A model generated the notes under the pieces. The model saw only the letters and a program-made list of their open reading frames with translations, had not been told where the DNA came from and made no database searches. A DNA stretch of 64,000 bases from contig NZ_FZNQ01000011.1 of assembly GCF_900188065.1 (NCBI RefSeq), positions 38,833-102,832 of the forward strand, in the 5' to 3' direction. Position 1 is the first letter of the stretch, and each line of letters starts with the position of its first letter. The stretch is from Halorubrum vacuolatum (lineage in GTDB: Archaea > Halobacteriota > Halobacteria > Halobacteriales > Haloferacaceae). This document shows positions 1-8,303 of the stretch, piece after piece. A program made the translations under genes and the position numbers.

Positions 1-311
1 AGCCGCTGGTCGGTCTCCTCGGGCGGCACATCGCCGTCGCGGACCGCACCGGCGAGTTCGCGCGAGAGCCACTCGGTCCCGGAGATCGACGGTTCAAGCA
101 CGAGCGCTTCCGCGACGAAGCGGACGCAGTACCAGTTGAGGTCGTTGAGCAGCGCCACCGCGGCCCCGAGGCTCACCGTATCCACCGCGACGCTGTTCGC
201 GAACGGCTCGTGGATCTCGTAGGTCGCGAGCGCGTCACGGGCGGTCTCCCGCGAGAGCAGCTCATACAGCAGGTTGATATCCGGGTCCCCGACGAGACAC
301 ACCCGCGTCAT
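1..311 (-). CDS. Conserved haloarchaeal protein, 3' part cut by window edge
   Basis: The frame opens with an ATG at 311-309 and stays open to base 1, giving at least 103 residues beginning MTRVCLVGDPDINLLYELLS. It resembles a small haloarchaeal family of unknown function that I recall as DUF5804, but this could not be checked. No catalytic motif, signal peptide or membrane segment is visible. The segment around residues 35-70 is rich in hydrophobic and helix-forming residues. It follows a dehydratase-like gene on the same strand after a 69-base gap, so the two could be co-transcribed. The C-terminus lies outside the window. Confidence 0.75.
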   Translation of the reverse strand, partial: MTRVCLVGDPDINLLYELLSRETARDALATYEIHEPFANSVAVDTVSLGAAVALLNDLNWYCVRFVAEALVLEPSISGTEWLSRELAGAVRDGDVPPEETDQR

Positions 312-380
312 GTTCGGTCCAAGCCGCGGCCCGTGCAAAGCGATTGTGGTCCGGGCCGGCCTCGTTCGAGAACGGACGCC

Positions 381-1406
381 TCACCGATCGACGAGCACCT
401 GCTCGACCTTCGCTCCCGGCAGGTTCCGACCGGTGACTGGGATGACGATCGTTTGACCGTTGATCTCCTCGCTGAGATCCTCGAGAAGGGCGAACGGTGG
501 GGCACACGCGCCCTCCATCAGGATCCGCTCCTCGCGAAACAGCTTCCCGACGGTCTCGATGATCGCCGCTTCGCTCACCGTGTACATCTCGTCTACGTGC
601 TCGCGCATGACGGCCATCGGAAGGGCGTACGGGACGCGTGCGGCGATGCCGTCGGCGAAGGTGTTGGCCTCCTCCTGTGGGATGAGTTCCCCGCTGCGCC
701 ATGCCCGAGCGGCCGCATCCACTTCGGCCGCCTGCACGCCGATCACCTCGGCGTCCGTAACCGCCCCGACCGACAGGCCGTAGCCGGCCCCGATGCTGCC
801 GGCGCCGATCGGTCCAATGACGAGGTCCACGTCGGGGAGGTCCTCGGCGATCTCGAGTCCCGCGGTGCCGGTCCCGGCGATCACCCCCCGTTCGTTTCCG
901 GGATGGACGTATCGGTAGCCCTCCTCGGCGGCGAGGTCGGCGGCCCAGTCCGCGGCGTCATCGTAATCCGCCCCGACGATTTCGACCCGCCCACCGAGCC
1001 GTTCGATCCCCTCGATCCGGTTCTTCCCGGTTCCCTCCGGGACCGCGACGATCGCCTCGGTGTCGAACCAGCGGGCGGCCTGTGCGAGCGCCCGTCCGTA
1101 GTTGCCGACGCTCGCCGTTATCACCCCTTGCTGCCGGAACGCGGGGTCCAACCCGGCGACGAGCGTGGTAATGCCACGGATCTTGAACGATCCCGTCGGG
1201 AGGGTGTCCTCGCGTTTCAGGTAGATCTCGGCCCCGTACGTTTCCGACAGCCATTCGCTTTTTATAAGCGGCGTCCGCGGGAGGTGATCGCTGAGCACCC
1301 GTCTGGCGCGGTAGACGTCGGCGGTCGTCGGCGGGGTCAGATCGTGATACTCGAAGATGGTCGAGGCGTCGGGGGACTCGACACGCTCGAACGATGACGG
1401 TGGCAT
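381..1406 (-). CDS. Threonine dehydratase-like PLP-dependent enzyme
   Basis: This 341-residue protein belongs to the fold-type II PLP family (threonine/serine ammonia-lyases). The Schiff-base lysine is K75 in GSFKIRG. The substrate loop reads SVGNYG (about 99-104), where classic threonine dehydratases have SxGNHxQ. The glycine-rich phosphate loop GPIGAGSIGAG is at about 198-208, and the C-terminal VTGRN matches the usual (S/T)GxN. There is no ACT regulatory domain, so it is a catabolic-type or serine/threonine-deaminating enzyme rather than a feedback-controlled IlvA. The start at 1406 (MPPSS) was preferred over a possible start at 1478 because it matches family length. The GNYGR variant means the substrate is uncertain. 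The family is confident, the exact reaction moderate. Confidence 0.85.
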   Translation of the reverse strand: MPPSSFERVESPDASTIFEYHDLTPPTTADVYRARRVLSDHLPRTPLIKSEWLSETYGAEIYLKREDTLPTGSFKIRGITTLVAGLDPAFRQQGVITASVGNYGRALAQAARWFDTEAIVAVPEGTGKNRIEGIERLGGRVEIVGADYDDAADWAADLAAEEGYRYVHPGNERGVIAGTGTAGLEIAEDLPDVDLVIGPIGAGSIGAGYGLSVGAVTDAEVIGVQAAEVDAAARAWRSGELIPQEEANTFADGIAARVPYALPMAVMREHVDEMYTVSEAAIIETVGKLFREERILMEGACAPPFALLEDLSEEINGQTIVIPVTGRNLPGAKVEQVLVDR

Positions 1407-1600
1407 ACCGAACGCAGTGTTTCCGAGGAGCCTGAAACTATCCCTTGCCGTCTCGGTCCGTCGATCCGTACTCTGCAAGCCTCCACAGCCTCGTCGCGAC
1501 CGATCTCCGCGGGCTCCGGTACAGCTGCGCGGTCTCCTCGCACCCTTGGGGCGCTCGGAGTCGTGCGCCGGAATCAGCTTATAGGAATTCGAAAAGAATG

Positions 1601-1636
1601 CCCACGGCTTTCGTCGCGGAAGATGTCAATCGGTGT
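1601..1636 (+). repeat. Possible decayed IS200/IS605-type end
   Basis: An imperfect hairpin (about 1602-1618, six base pairs with one mismatch and one wobble, CTTT-type loop) is followed by AAGATGTCAA. The adjoining 15-mer GATGTCAATCGGTGT (1622-1636) recurs exactly at 18543-18557, where a much better hairpin precedes it. The layout fits the right end of an IS200/IS605-family element with no transposase left. It overlaps the stop codon of the small ORF at 1626-1757. This is weak evidence by itself, and the shared 15-mer is the main support. Confidence 0.35.
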
Positions 1637-1757
1637 CTTCGTCCAGTTCGTCACTCAGGAGATCTCGAACACGCTCGAAATGCTGGCTAATGCGGTTCGG
1701 CATCTCCATATATTCCGCCTCGCTCACGGGTCGATCCCGCCGTTGACGTCGTGTCAT
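1626..1757 (-). CDS. Small acidic hypothetical protein (43 aa)
   Basis: An ATG at 1757-1755 opens a 43-residue frame ending in TGA. The N-terminus is very basic (MTRRQRRDRP), the middle reads YMEMPNRISQHFERVRDLL, and the tail is acidic (DELDEDTD). A basic head with an amphipathic helix and an acidic tail recalls small haloarchaeal DNA-binding or antitoxin-like proteins, but I recognise no family. An AT-rich stretch at 1769-1805 could hold its promoter. It fills part of an otherwise gene-free gap (1407-1847), which holds nothing else that I can support. The 3' end coincides with a possible IS200/IS605 remnant, so the reading frame may be truncated or fortuitous. Confidence 0.4.
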   Translation of the reverse strand: MTRRQRRDRPVSEAEYMEMPNRISQHFERVRDLLSDELDEDTD

Positions 1758-1847
1758 GACTCACCCTTTTGATATACGATTCGACGTTTTCGTGTATAAT
1801 ATATCCGGCCAAAGAACGGTTCAACTACCCGATCTCCCCCGATCCAT

Positions 1848-2831
1848 TTAAAACAGTCCGTCGACCGCCTCGGCGGCGAGATCGATGCTCGCCTCCAGAT
1901 CGGGCCCGAGCGGCGATCCGACGACGAGGCCATCGGCGTACTCGGCGACGGCAGCGGCCCGCTCGCGCACCGTTTCGGGCGTCCCGGCCATACAGAACGC
2001 GTCGATCATCGCCGGCGTCACCCGCTCGAAGGCCTCCGAGAACTCCCCGGCGGCGACGTGCTCGCCGATCGCTTCGGCCGCCTCGGGATCGATCCCATGA
2101 CGTTTCAGGACGGGCGGGGCCGCCCCCGCCGTTATAAAGGCGACCGGTGGACGGGCGGCCTCGCGGGCGGCTTCCTCGTCGGTATCGACGCTCACGGCGG
2201 CGTAGGCGATCAGCTCGAACGCGCCGCGCTCGTCGGGGCGGGCGTCGAGCCCGTCGTCGACCTGCTCGCGGGCCCACGCGAGGTCGTCGGGGTGTGAGCC
2301 GTTATATAAGAGGCCGTCGGCGTGTTTCGCGGCCATCCGACACATGTGTGGGCCCTCGCCGCCGACGTGGACGGGGATCGACGCGCCCTGTGGCGGTTCG
2401 TAGTTCAGCCCGGCGTCGGTCGCATCGAACGTGCCGTCGTGATCGACGCGCTCGCCGGCCCAGAGCCGCTGGGCGACCTTGAACGCCTCCAACACGGACC
2501 GGAGCCCGCGCTTGTCCGCCAATCCGAGGTTCGAAAGCGTGGAGGGGTCACCGGGGCCGAGCCCGAAGACGGCTCGCCCGCCGGAGGCCTCATCGAGGGT
2601 GGCGATCCGGGAGGCGAGGGTGACGGGGTGGGTCTCATACGGGTTGGCGACGCCGGGTCCGAGTCGGACCTCGTCGGTCGCCATCGCCAGCCGTGAGAGG
2701 AACGCCCACGGGTCGCGGTTGTTGTAGTGACACGTCGAGTAGACGGCGTCGTAGCCGGCCGCTTCGGCGCGGACGCCGAGGTCGACGAGACGATCCAACT
2801 CGTGTTCGGGGGTGAGTTCGATTCCAAGCAT
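1848..2831 (-). CDS. mer: F420-dependent Mer-type reductase (LLM family)
   Basis: This 327-residue protein is a luciferase-like (TIM barrel) F420-dependent oxidoreductase of the 5,10-methylenetetrahydromethanopterin/-folate reductase type. Characteristic segments are GPGVANPYETHPVTLA (about 59-74), the FGLGPGD loop (about 89-95) and GGEGPHMCRMAA (about 157-168). The length is usual for Mer. In haloarchaea, which lack methanogenesis, this enzyme is thought to reduce methylene-tetrahydrofolate. It starts 3 bases after the stop of cofE, whose product makes F420. The two genes therefore form one transcription unit that couples cofactor synthesis to a user. The exact substrate is inferred from the family. 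Confidence 0.87.
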   Translation of the reverse strand: MLGIELTPEHELDRLVDLGVRAEAAGYDAVYSTCHYNNRDPWAFLSRLAMATDEVRLGPGVANPYETHPVTLASRIATLDEASGGRAVFGLGPGDPSTLSNLGLADKRGLRSVLEAFKVAQRLWAGERVDHDGTFDATDAGLNYEPPQGASIPVHVGGEGPHMCRMAAKHADGLLYNGSHPDDLAWAREQVDDGLDARPDERGAFELIAYAAVSVDTDEEAAREAARPPVAFITAGAAPPVLKRHGIDPEAAEAIGEHVAAGEFSEAFERVTPAMIDAFCMAGTPETVRERAAAVAEYADGLVVGSPLGPDLEASIDLAAEAVDGLF

Positions 2832-2834
2832 CGG

Positions 2835-3599
2835 TTAGTGTATCCCTCCAGTATATCGCCACTCGCGAAGCGCCTGCCGGACGTAGTCGCCGTCGACCTC
2901 GCGGAAGTGCGCATCGGAGCCCGCATGGTCGCCGAAGGACCACCCGCGGACGACGACGACCGGCGTTCCGCCGTCGCCCTCGCCGGCGACGAGGTTGGCC
3001 GCGCTCGCTAGCTCATCGATCACGTTCTGGACGGTGACGCCGAGTTCGCGGCCGTCGCGGTCGCGTTCGCCGCGCCAATCGCGGCTGGCGGGCAACCCGG
3101 CCCAGCCGAGCGCGACGCCCCGCTGTCCGTGTCTGAACGGCCGCCCGCAGGTGTCGGTGACGATCACCCGATCGGCGTCGAGTCCCGCGCGGATCCGTTC
3201 GGCGCTCTCGGTGGGGCGTTTCGGCAACAGGAGGAGGTCGCCGTCGGCGACGTTCGAGCGGTCGATGCCGGCGTTGACGCCGACGTGACCGAACCGGGTG
3301 GCGGTGAGGAGGAACGGGGCCTCCATGATCAACTCGGTCGATTCTTCGAGAACGGCCTGGGCGAATCGCGGGTCTTTCTCCTCGCCGGTCAGCTCGCCCA
3401 GCCGGGTCGCGAGCTCGTTCGCCCGTGGGCTCGGCGGGAACTCCTCGAGGTCGAAGAGGCGACCTTCGGCCTTCGAGACGACGGTGCTCGCGACACAGAC
3501 GACGTCGTCCTCGCGGAGGTCGACGCGCTCGCGAATCAGCGCCGCGAGGTCGTCCCCTTCCCGGATCTCCGGGAGGTCCGGCACGGCGAACAGCTCCAT
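2835..3599 (-). CDS. cofE: Coenzyme F420-0:L-glutamate ligase
   Basis: This 254-residue protein is the GTP-dependent ligase that adds glutamate to F420-0 to form the polyglutamyl tail of coenzyme F420. Family signatures are the N-terminal PDLPEIREGDDLA, SKAEGR (about residue 45), the acidic VTDTCGRPFRHGQRGVA segment and the C-terminal DELASAANLVAGEGDG. The open frame continues upstream to 4046, but the ATG at 3599 gives the normal N-terminus and length, so the longer form is rejected. It lies directly upstream of the Mer-type gene (3-base gap), clearly an operon. Confidence 0.93.
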   Translation of the reverse strand: MELFAVPDLPEIREGDDLAALIRERVDLREDDVVCVASTVVSKAEGRLFDLEEFPPSPRANELATRLGELTGEEKDPRFAQAVLEESTELIMEAPFLLTATRFGHVGVNAGIDRSNVADGDLLLLPKRPTESAERIRAGLDADRVIVTDTCGRPFRHGQRGVALGWAGLPASRDWRGERDRDGRELGVTVQNVIDELASAANLVAGEGDGGTPVVVVRGWSFGDHAGSDAHFREVDGDYVRQALREWRYTGGIH

Positions 3600-3734
3600 A
3601 TCACCCCTGCGTGTCGGCGAGTGAAAACCCCGCCGGTACCGGGTGGACTTGACGGCGTTCACCACGGGCGTCTCGGGGAAGGTTCGGCCCACGGGTCGCC
3701 GTGTGTTTAACACGCTTCGGGACGTGGATGAGAC

Positions 3735-4724
3735 ATGGCAGGGTCCGCGCTCTATTTCACCGCGCCCGGCTCCGTCGAGACCGAGCCGATCGACGGAGGA
3801 CCACCCGATCGCGACGAAGTCGCCGTCGAGACGGTCGCCTCCGCCATCAGCGCGGGGACCGAACTCCTCGTCTATCGGGGGCAGGCACCGACCGAAATCC
3901 CTCGGGACAAGACCATCGAGGCGCTTTCCGGCGAGTTCTCCTATCCGATGCGCTACGGCTATGCGGCCGTTGGTGAGGTACAGGCAGTTGGCGAACACGT
4001 CTCGAACGAATGGGCCGGACGGACGGTCTTTTCGTTCACCCCACACCAGACGCGTTTCACCGCGTCGCCGGACGTGCTGGTTCCGGTGCCACCCGAAATG
4101 GACGCCGAGACGGCGACGCTCATCCCCTCCGTTGAGACGGCGACGACGCTGGCACTCGATCTCGGAGCCCGACTCGGCGAGGAGATCGTCGTCTTCGGGG
4201 CCGGCGTGATCGGGCTCTGTCTGGTCCGACTGCTCGCCGCGTTTCCGCTCGATCGCCTCGTCGTCGTCGATCCGATCGAGCGGCGGCGAACCGTCGCCCG
4301 TGAATTAGGTGCGGACGAGACGATCCATCCCGATGACGGTGCGGAGGGCATCGACGGGTTCGATGCCGCCGTCGAACTCTCCGGCCGTCCCGCCGTGCTC
4401 GATGACGCCGTTTCCGCCGTCGGGTACGGCGGTCGGGTTATCGTCGGCTCCTGGTACGGAACGAAACGGGCACCGATCGATCTGGGCGGCCGGTTCCATC
4501 GTGACCGGATAACCATCAGATCCAGTCAAGTGAGCACGATCGCCCCCGAACTCCGGGGTCGGTGGGACACCGAACGGCGGATCTCGACGGTGCTCGACCG
4601 ATTGGACGGCTCCCTCGCCGAGACGCTGATCAGCCACCGGGTTCCCTTCGAGCGTGCCGAGGAGGCATACGAGCTCCTCGATGGGCGTCCCGAGGAGGCG
4701 CTTCAGGTCGTATTGACCTACTGA
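3735..4724 (+). CDS. Medium-chain dehydrogenase/reductase lacking zinc ligands
   Basis: This 329-residue protein has the MDR alcohol-dehydrogenase architecture, with a GroES-like N-terminal domain and a Rossmann domain containing VVFGAGVIGLCLVRLL (about 155-170) followed by an acidic nucleotide-binding VVDP. The usual catalytic zinc residues are missing. Where zinc ADHs have CGSD it reads ISAGTEL, and where they have GHE it reads YGYAAVGEV. It is therefore probably a zinc-independent oxidoreductase, despite likely database names. It is transcribed alone, away from cofE on its left and facing sdhA on its right. The substrate is unknown. Confidence 0.82.
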   Translation: MAGSALYFTAPGSVETEPIDGGPPDRDEVAVETVASAISAGTELLVYRGQAPTEIPRDKTIEALSGEFSYPMRYGYAAVGEVQAVGEHVSNEWAGRTVFSFTPHQTRFTASPDVLVPVPPEMDAETATLIPSVETATTLALDLGARLGEEIVVFGAGVIGLCLVRLLAAFPLDRLVVVDPIERRRTVARELGADETIHPDDGAEGIDGFDAAVELSGRPAVLDDAVSAVGYGGRVIVGSWYGTKRAPIDLGGRFHRDRITIRSSQVSTIAPELRGRWDTERRISTVLDRLDGSLAETLISHRVPFERAEEAYELLDGRPEEALQVVLTY

Positions 4725-4744
4725 TCGCTCGCTTGAGCGTCCGG

Positions 4745-6589
4745 TCAGTAACTTCGCACCTTCGGTTCGTACGTCCGCATCTCACCCCTCAGCAATACCG
4801 GCCCGAAGTGAACCGCCGGCCGCCCACCGTTCCACGTGACGTACGTGTGGCGTAACCACTCCTCGTCGTCGCGCGTCTGATGGTTCAGCCGCCAGTGTGC
4901 TCCGCGGAACTCCTCGCGGACGAACGCGCCGATCGTGATCGCCTCGGCGACGTCCAGCATGTTTCGCGTCTCGATCGTCTGGATGAGATCGGTGTTGAAC
5001 GTGTGGGATGGATCCGAAACGCCGACCTCCTGATACTGCCGGCGGCATCGTGCGAGCGTCTCCAGCGTCGATTCGAGCCCGGAGCGCGTCCGGAAGACGT
5101 TGACGTGCTCCTCGAAGGCACGTTGAAGCGTCGAGCGGATCACGGCGTGGTTGGTTCCATCGCGTTGCATCAGCCGGTCGATCCGACGGCGCTCTCGTTC
5201 GACTGCGCGGGAGACGACCGCTGCTGGGGAGTCATCGACCGTGGATTCATCGGCCCGTCCACCGTCCATCGCCGTGAGCGGATCGGGCTCCGGATCCCCG
5301 ATCGGCGCGTCGATCGATCCGCCCCACGTCCGGGTCCTCGCCTCCGCGCCGGTCGGGATCGACGCCGAAACGGGATCGTCGCTCGCGGCCCGCTCGCCGG
5401 CCCGTTTCCCGAAGACGATCAGCTCGGGAAGCGCGTTACCGCCTAGTCGATTCGAGCCGTGGACGGATGCACAGGCACACTCGCCGGCGGCGTAGAGTCC
5501 CTCGATACTCGTTTGTCCGTACTCGTCCGTCTCGATCCCACCCATCGCGAAGTGCTGTCCGGGTTTAACCGGCATCGGCTCCGCGGTCGGATCGACGCCT
5601 TCGAAATCCTCAGCGAGGTGGATGATGTTCTCCAACCGGTCGCGGATCCGACCCTCGCCGATGTGTCGCATGTCGAGATGAACGTGGTCGTCATCGAAGC
5701 CGCGCCCGTCCTGAATCTCGAATAGCTCCGCCCGCGAGACGACGTCGCGGGAGGCGAGCTCGCCGGCGTTGTTCGCGTAGCCGCGTTCGAACATGAACCG
5801 CTCGTTCTCACGGTTGTAGAGGACCCCACCCTCGCCGCGGACGCCCTCGGAAATGAGCACGCCCGTGGAGGGAAGCGTCGTCGGGTGGAACTGCACGAAC
5901 TCCATGTCCTGTACGGCCGCGCCGGCCCGGTAGGCCATCGCGACGCCATCGCCGGTGTTCGAGACGGCGTTCGTGGTGTGGTTGTACACCTGTCCGAGCC
6001 CGCCGGTGGCGAGGACGACGCCGCCGTCCGCCCGGAAGCCTTCGAGCGAGCCGGTCGCGAGGTCGTAGGCGACCACCCCGTGACATCGACGGTCGTCCGG
6101 GTTCGGCACGTCAGTCACGGCGAGCGAGAGCACGTAATACTCGTCGTAGATCGTGATCCCACGCTTCACGACCTGCTGATAGAGCGTGTGAAGGAGGTGA
6201 TGGCCCGTTTCCGCACCGGCATACGTCGTTCTCGGCGCGGAATGACCCGCGAGATATCGCAGGTCGATCTCGCCCGCGTCGTTTCGTGAAAACGACATCC
6301 CCCAGCGTTCGAGTTGGATCACCTCTTTGGGGGTCTCCCGACACAACGCCTCGACGGCGGGCGCATCGGCGAGATAGTCAGCGCCCTTCATCGTGTCGTA
6401 CGCGTGGGTTTCGGGCGAGTCCCGCTCGTGGAACGCGGCGTTGATCCCTCCCTCAGCGGCACCGGTGTGCGAGCGGACCGGATGGAGTTTCGAGACGATC
6501 GCGACGTCGGCGCCGGCTTCGTGTGCGGCGACCGCCGCGCGCAACCCGGCCCCGCCGCCACCGACCACGATGACATCGTGCTCCCTCAT
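4745..6589 (-). CDS. Succinate dehydrogenase/fumarate reductase flavoprotein-type subunit
   Basis: This 614-residue protein is a full-length SdhA/FrdA-type flavoprotein. The dinucleotide-binding motif VVGGGGAGLRAA is at about 8-19. H41 in VRSHTGAAEGG is placed to bind FAD covalently. QFHPTTLPSTGVLISEG and HxxGSNRLGGNAL-type segments form the active site and FAD pocket. The reaction is interconversion of succinate and fumarate, or reduction of a similar dicarboxylate. SdhB, SdhC and SdhD are not adjacent: the left neighbour is a convergent dehydrogenase and the right neighbour belongs to another operon. It may be a second flavoprotein, since complete haloarchaeal sdh operons normally keep all four genes together. 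Confidence 0.85.
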   Translation of the reverse strand: MREHDVIVVGGGGAGLRAAVAAHEAGADVAIVSKLHPVRSHTGAAEGGINAAFHERDSPETHAYDTMKGADYLADAPAVEALCRETPKEVIQLERWGMSFSRNDAGEIDLRYLAGHSAPRTTYAGAETGHHLLHTLYQQVVKRGITIYDEYYVLSLAVTDVPNPDDRRCHGVVAYDLATGSLEGFRADGGVVLATGGLGQVYNHTTNAVSNTGDGVAMAYRAGAAVQDMEFVQFHPTTLPSTGVLISEGVRGEGGVLYNRENERFMFERGYANNAGELASRDVVSRAELFEIQDGRGFDDDHVHLDMRHIGEGRIRDRLENIIHLAEDFEGVDPTAEPMPVKPGQHFAMGGIETDEYGQTSIEGLYAAGECACASVHGSNRLGGNALPELIVFGKRAGERAASDDPVSASIPTGAEARTRTWGGSIDAPIGDPEPDPLTAMDGGRADESTVDDSPAAVVSRAVERERRRIDRLMQRDGTNHAVIRSTLQRAFEEHVNVFRTRSGLESTLETLARCRRQYQEVGVSDPSHTFNTDLIQTIETRNMLDVAEAITIGAFVREEFRGAHWRLNHQTRDDEEWLRHTYVTWNGGRPAVHFGPVLLRGEMRTYEPKVRSY

Positions 6590-6684
6590 TCGTCTGTCCG
6601 TCAGCGATGAAGATCCATTAACATATGGGTATGCCGGAAGCCTTCGCCGTTCGGGAGGGCTTCGGCGCGTGGATCGAACACTCC

Positions 6685-7461
6685 CTATCGGTCGATGTGC
6701 GCCGCGTACCGTCGCTTGAACCCCTCGTACGCCGCCGGTTCGATGTCGATACAGCGGAACCGCGCGTCGTCACCGAAGGTCTGCCGTGCCGCGATCGCCG
6801 CCGGCGCGGTGCCCGCACAGGGGATGATCACGAGTTCGCCGGGCTCCACCAGCCCGGAGAGCCACGCCGCATACGGCTCGACCGGTTTGGCGCGTCCGCC
6901 ACGGCCGTACGTCTCGGTCGGCCATCGGGCTACCTGTCGGGCCGAGACGGCGGTGCGTCTCTCGGTCGGGCCCTTGTGGGCGAAGACGACGCTGTATCCG
7001 CCGGTTGAGAGAAACGGACCGTGGGTGTCGCGGTCGGGCTGGCCGTCCGCGGTGAGGTACGTGACGCCACCGATCCGCCGGAAGCCGCCGCCCTCGTGCT
7101 GTTCGGTCGCATCGCCCCACGTCTCTCGGAGGTACGAGACGAATCGAGGGAGGAGCCAGTCGTCGACGTCGGCGATGAGCCATCCGCCCGGCATGAGCGC
7201 CCCATAGCAGGCGTCGATGATCTGGGTCGTCGTCAACGCGTCGGTAACCTGCGGGCCGTCCGCGGGTTGATCGTCGTCGAACGGATGCAGTTGGTAGCTG
7301 ACGCTCGTCTGCTCGCGCCGACCGGGTCGTGCCCAGGCGTCGTCGAGGAAGATCGCTGCCGCCTCGTCGTCATCGTCCGCAAGCGCCGCGAGCGCGTCGC
7401 CAACGATGTACTCGCCGCCGGGGCCGACCGTGTGTCGCTCGAACCCATCACCGGTTGTCAT
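6685..7461 (-). CDS. N4/N6 DNA methyltransferase-like protein with altered catalytic motif
   Basis: This 258-residue protein has the order of a beta-class amino-methyltransferase. A motif IV-like strand comes first (IFLDDAW, about 38-43) and a SAM-binding motif I comes near the end (IIPCAGTAPAAIAA, about 212-225, aligned with DPFxGSGTT), followed by CIDIEP. The canonical (D/N/S)PP(Y/W) is replaced by DDAW, so catalysis on DNA is doubtful. It could be an inactive relic, a methylase for another substrate, or a divergent active enzyme. ATG at 7461 was chosen over 7578 because it forms a 4-base ATGA overlap with the preceding CDP-alcohol phosphatidyltransferase gene, so translation is likely coupled. 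Confidence 0.65.
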   Translation of the reverse strand: MTTGDGFERHTVGPGGEYIVGDALAALADDDDEAAAIFLDDAWARPGRREQTSVSYQLHPFDDDQPADGPQVTDALTTTQIIDACYGALMPGGWLIADVDDWLLPRFVSYLRETWGDATEQHEGGGFRRIGGVTYLTADGQPDRDTHGPFLSTGGYSVVFAHKGPTERRTAVSARQVARWPTETYGRGGRAKPVEPYAAWLSGLVEPGELVIIPCAGTAPAAIAARQTFGDDARFRCIDIEPAAYEGFKRRYAAHIDR

Positions 7462-8303
7462 CGATCGCCTTTCGGCTCGCCCGCCCCTGAACGTTCCCCA
7501 TCGTGCACCGTCCAGCCTCCATCGCGCACCGTTCTCCCTCGACGTCCGCGACGGCCCGAAACCCCGAAATAATCCCATACGAAGTGTGCGAGGATCGGTC
7601 CGGTGACGAGCCAGCCGACCGCCCGCGAGACGGCGGGATCGACCGTCGGAAGCAACCCGAGGGCGATGGTTCCCATGATCAGCGCGCCCGTCACCTTTCG
7701 GTACCGACTCGCTTCGAGGTCATACACCGGCAGCCCACGCCGTCGTCGGAGCGCGACGCCGCCAACGAACCCGTAACGGGCGAGTCCGACGAGCAGGAAC
7801 ACGGCGGGTACGAGACCGAGCGCGACCGTCGCGACCGTCCCGACGAGCACGATGAGCGCGTCGACCTCGGTGTCGAGACGCGCGCCGAGTGCCGTCTCCG
7901 TCTCGGTGCGACGGGCGACCGCGCCGTCGACGGCGTCGAGCGTGATCGCCGCGAGGAACAGCCCGAGGGCGATCCACCCGATCCGTGTGGCGGTGGGTGC
8001 GAGCGCGACGACCCCCGTGAACACCACGAGCGCCCAACCCCGACAGAGCGTGATCCACGTGGCTGCGGTGATACGTCGTTCTCCCGCCCGCGGCGTCGTC
8101 GACGCCATCACCCAGCCGATGACGACCGTCAGCGCTGCGAACGAGCCCGCGACACCGCCACCGACCCACCCGGTGATGGCCACCGTCTCCATCGTTGCGA
8201 GCAACCCCACCGTCCCGCTGACGACCAGCAGACCACAGAGCGTCACCAACGCGTAGGGCCGCCACGGCGGTGTGCGTCCCGCCGCCCCGACCGTGGCGGT
8301 CAT
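7458..8303 (-). CDS. CDP-alcohol phosphatidyltransferase family membrane protein
   Basis: This 281-residue protein carries the family signature DGxxAR-x8-Gx3Dx3D, seen as DAVDGAVARR followed by GARLDTEVD in the middle of the chain. Several hydrophobic segments surround it: two at the N-terminus, then pairs after the signature. Members transfer a phosphoalcohol from a CDP-activated donor, in archaea usually to make phospholipid headgroups. The acceptor cannot be told from sequence. The chosen ATG (8303) overlaps the stop of the ParB-like gene by 4 bases (ATGA), and its own stop overlaps the methyltransferase-like gene by 4 bases. The longer frame to 8651 is rejected. Confidence 0.85.
   Translation of the reverse strand: MTATVGAAGRTPPWRPYALVTLCGLLVVSGTVGLLATMETVAITGWVGGGVAGSFAALTVVIGWVMASTTPRAGERRITAATWITLCRGWALVVFTGVVALAPTATRIGWIALGLFLAAITLDAVDGAVARRTETETALGARLDTEVDALIVLVGTVATVALGLVPAVFLLVGLARYGFVGGVALRRRRGLPVYDLEASRYRKVTGALIMGTIALGLLPTVDPAVSRAVGWLVTGPILAHFVWDYFGVSGRRGRRGRTVRDGGWTVHDGERSGAGEPKGDR

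Noticed and set aside
2835..4046. Long N-terminal extension of CofE
   Set aside because: The extra 149 residues read against the dehydrogenase gene at 3735 and have no CofE similarity. ATG 3599 gives the normal protein.
3735..4724. Zinc-dependent alcohol dehydrogenase
   Set aside because: The fold is right, but the catalytic Cys and GHE zinc residues are absent, so only a general MDR call is given.
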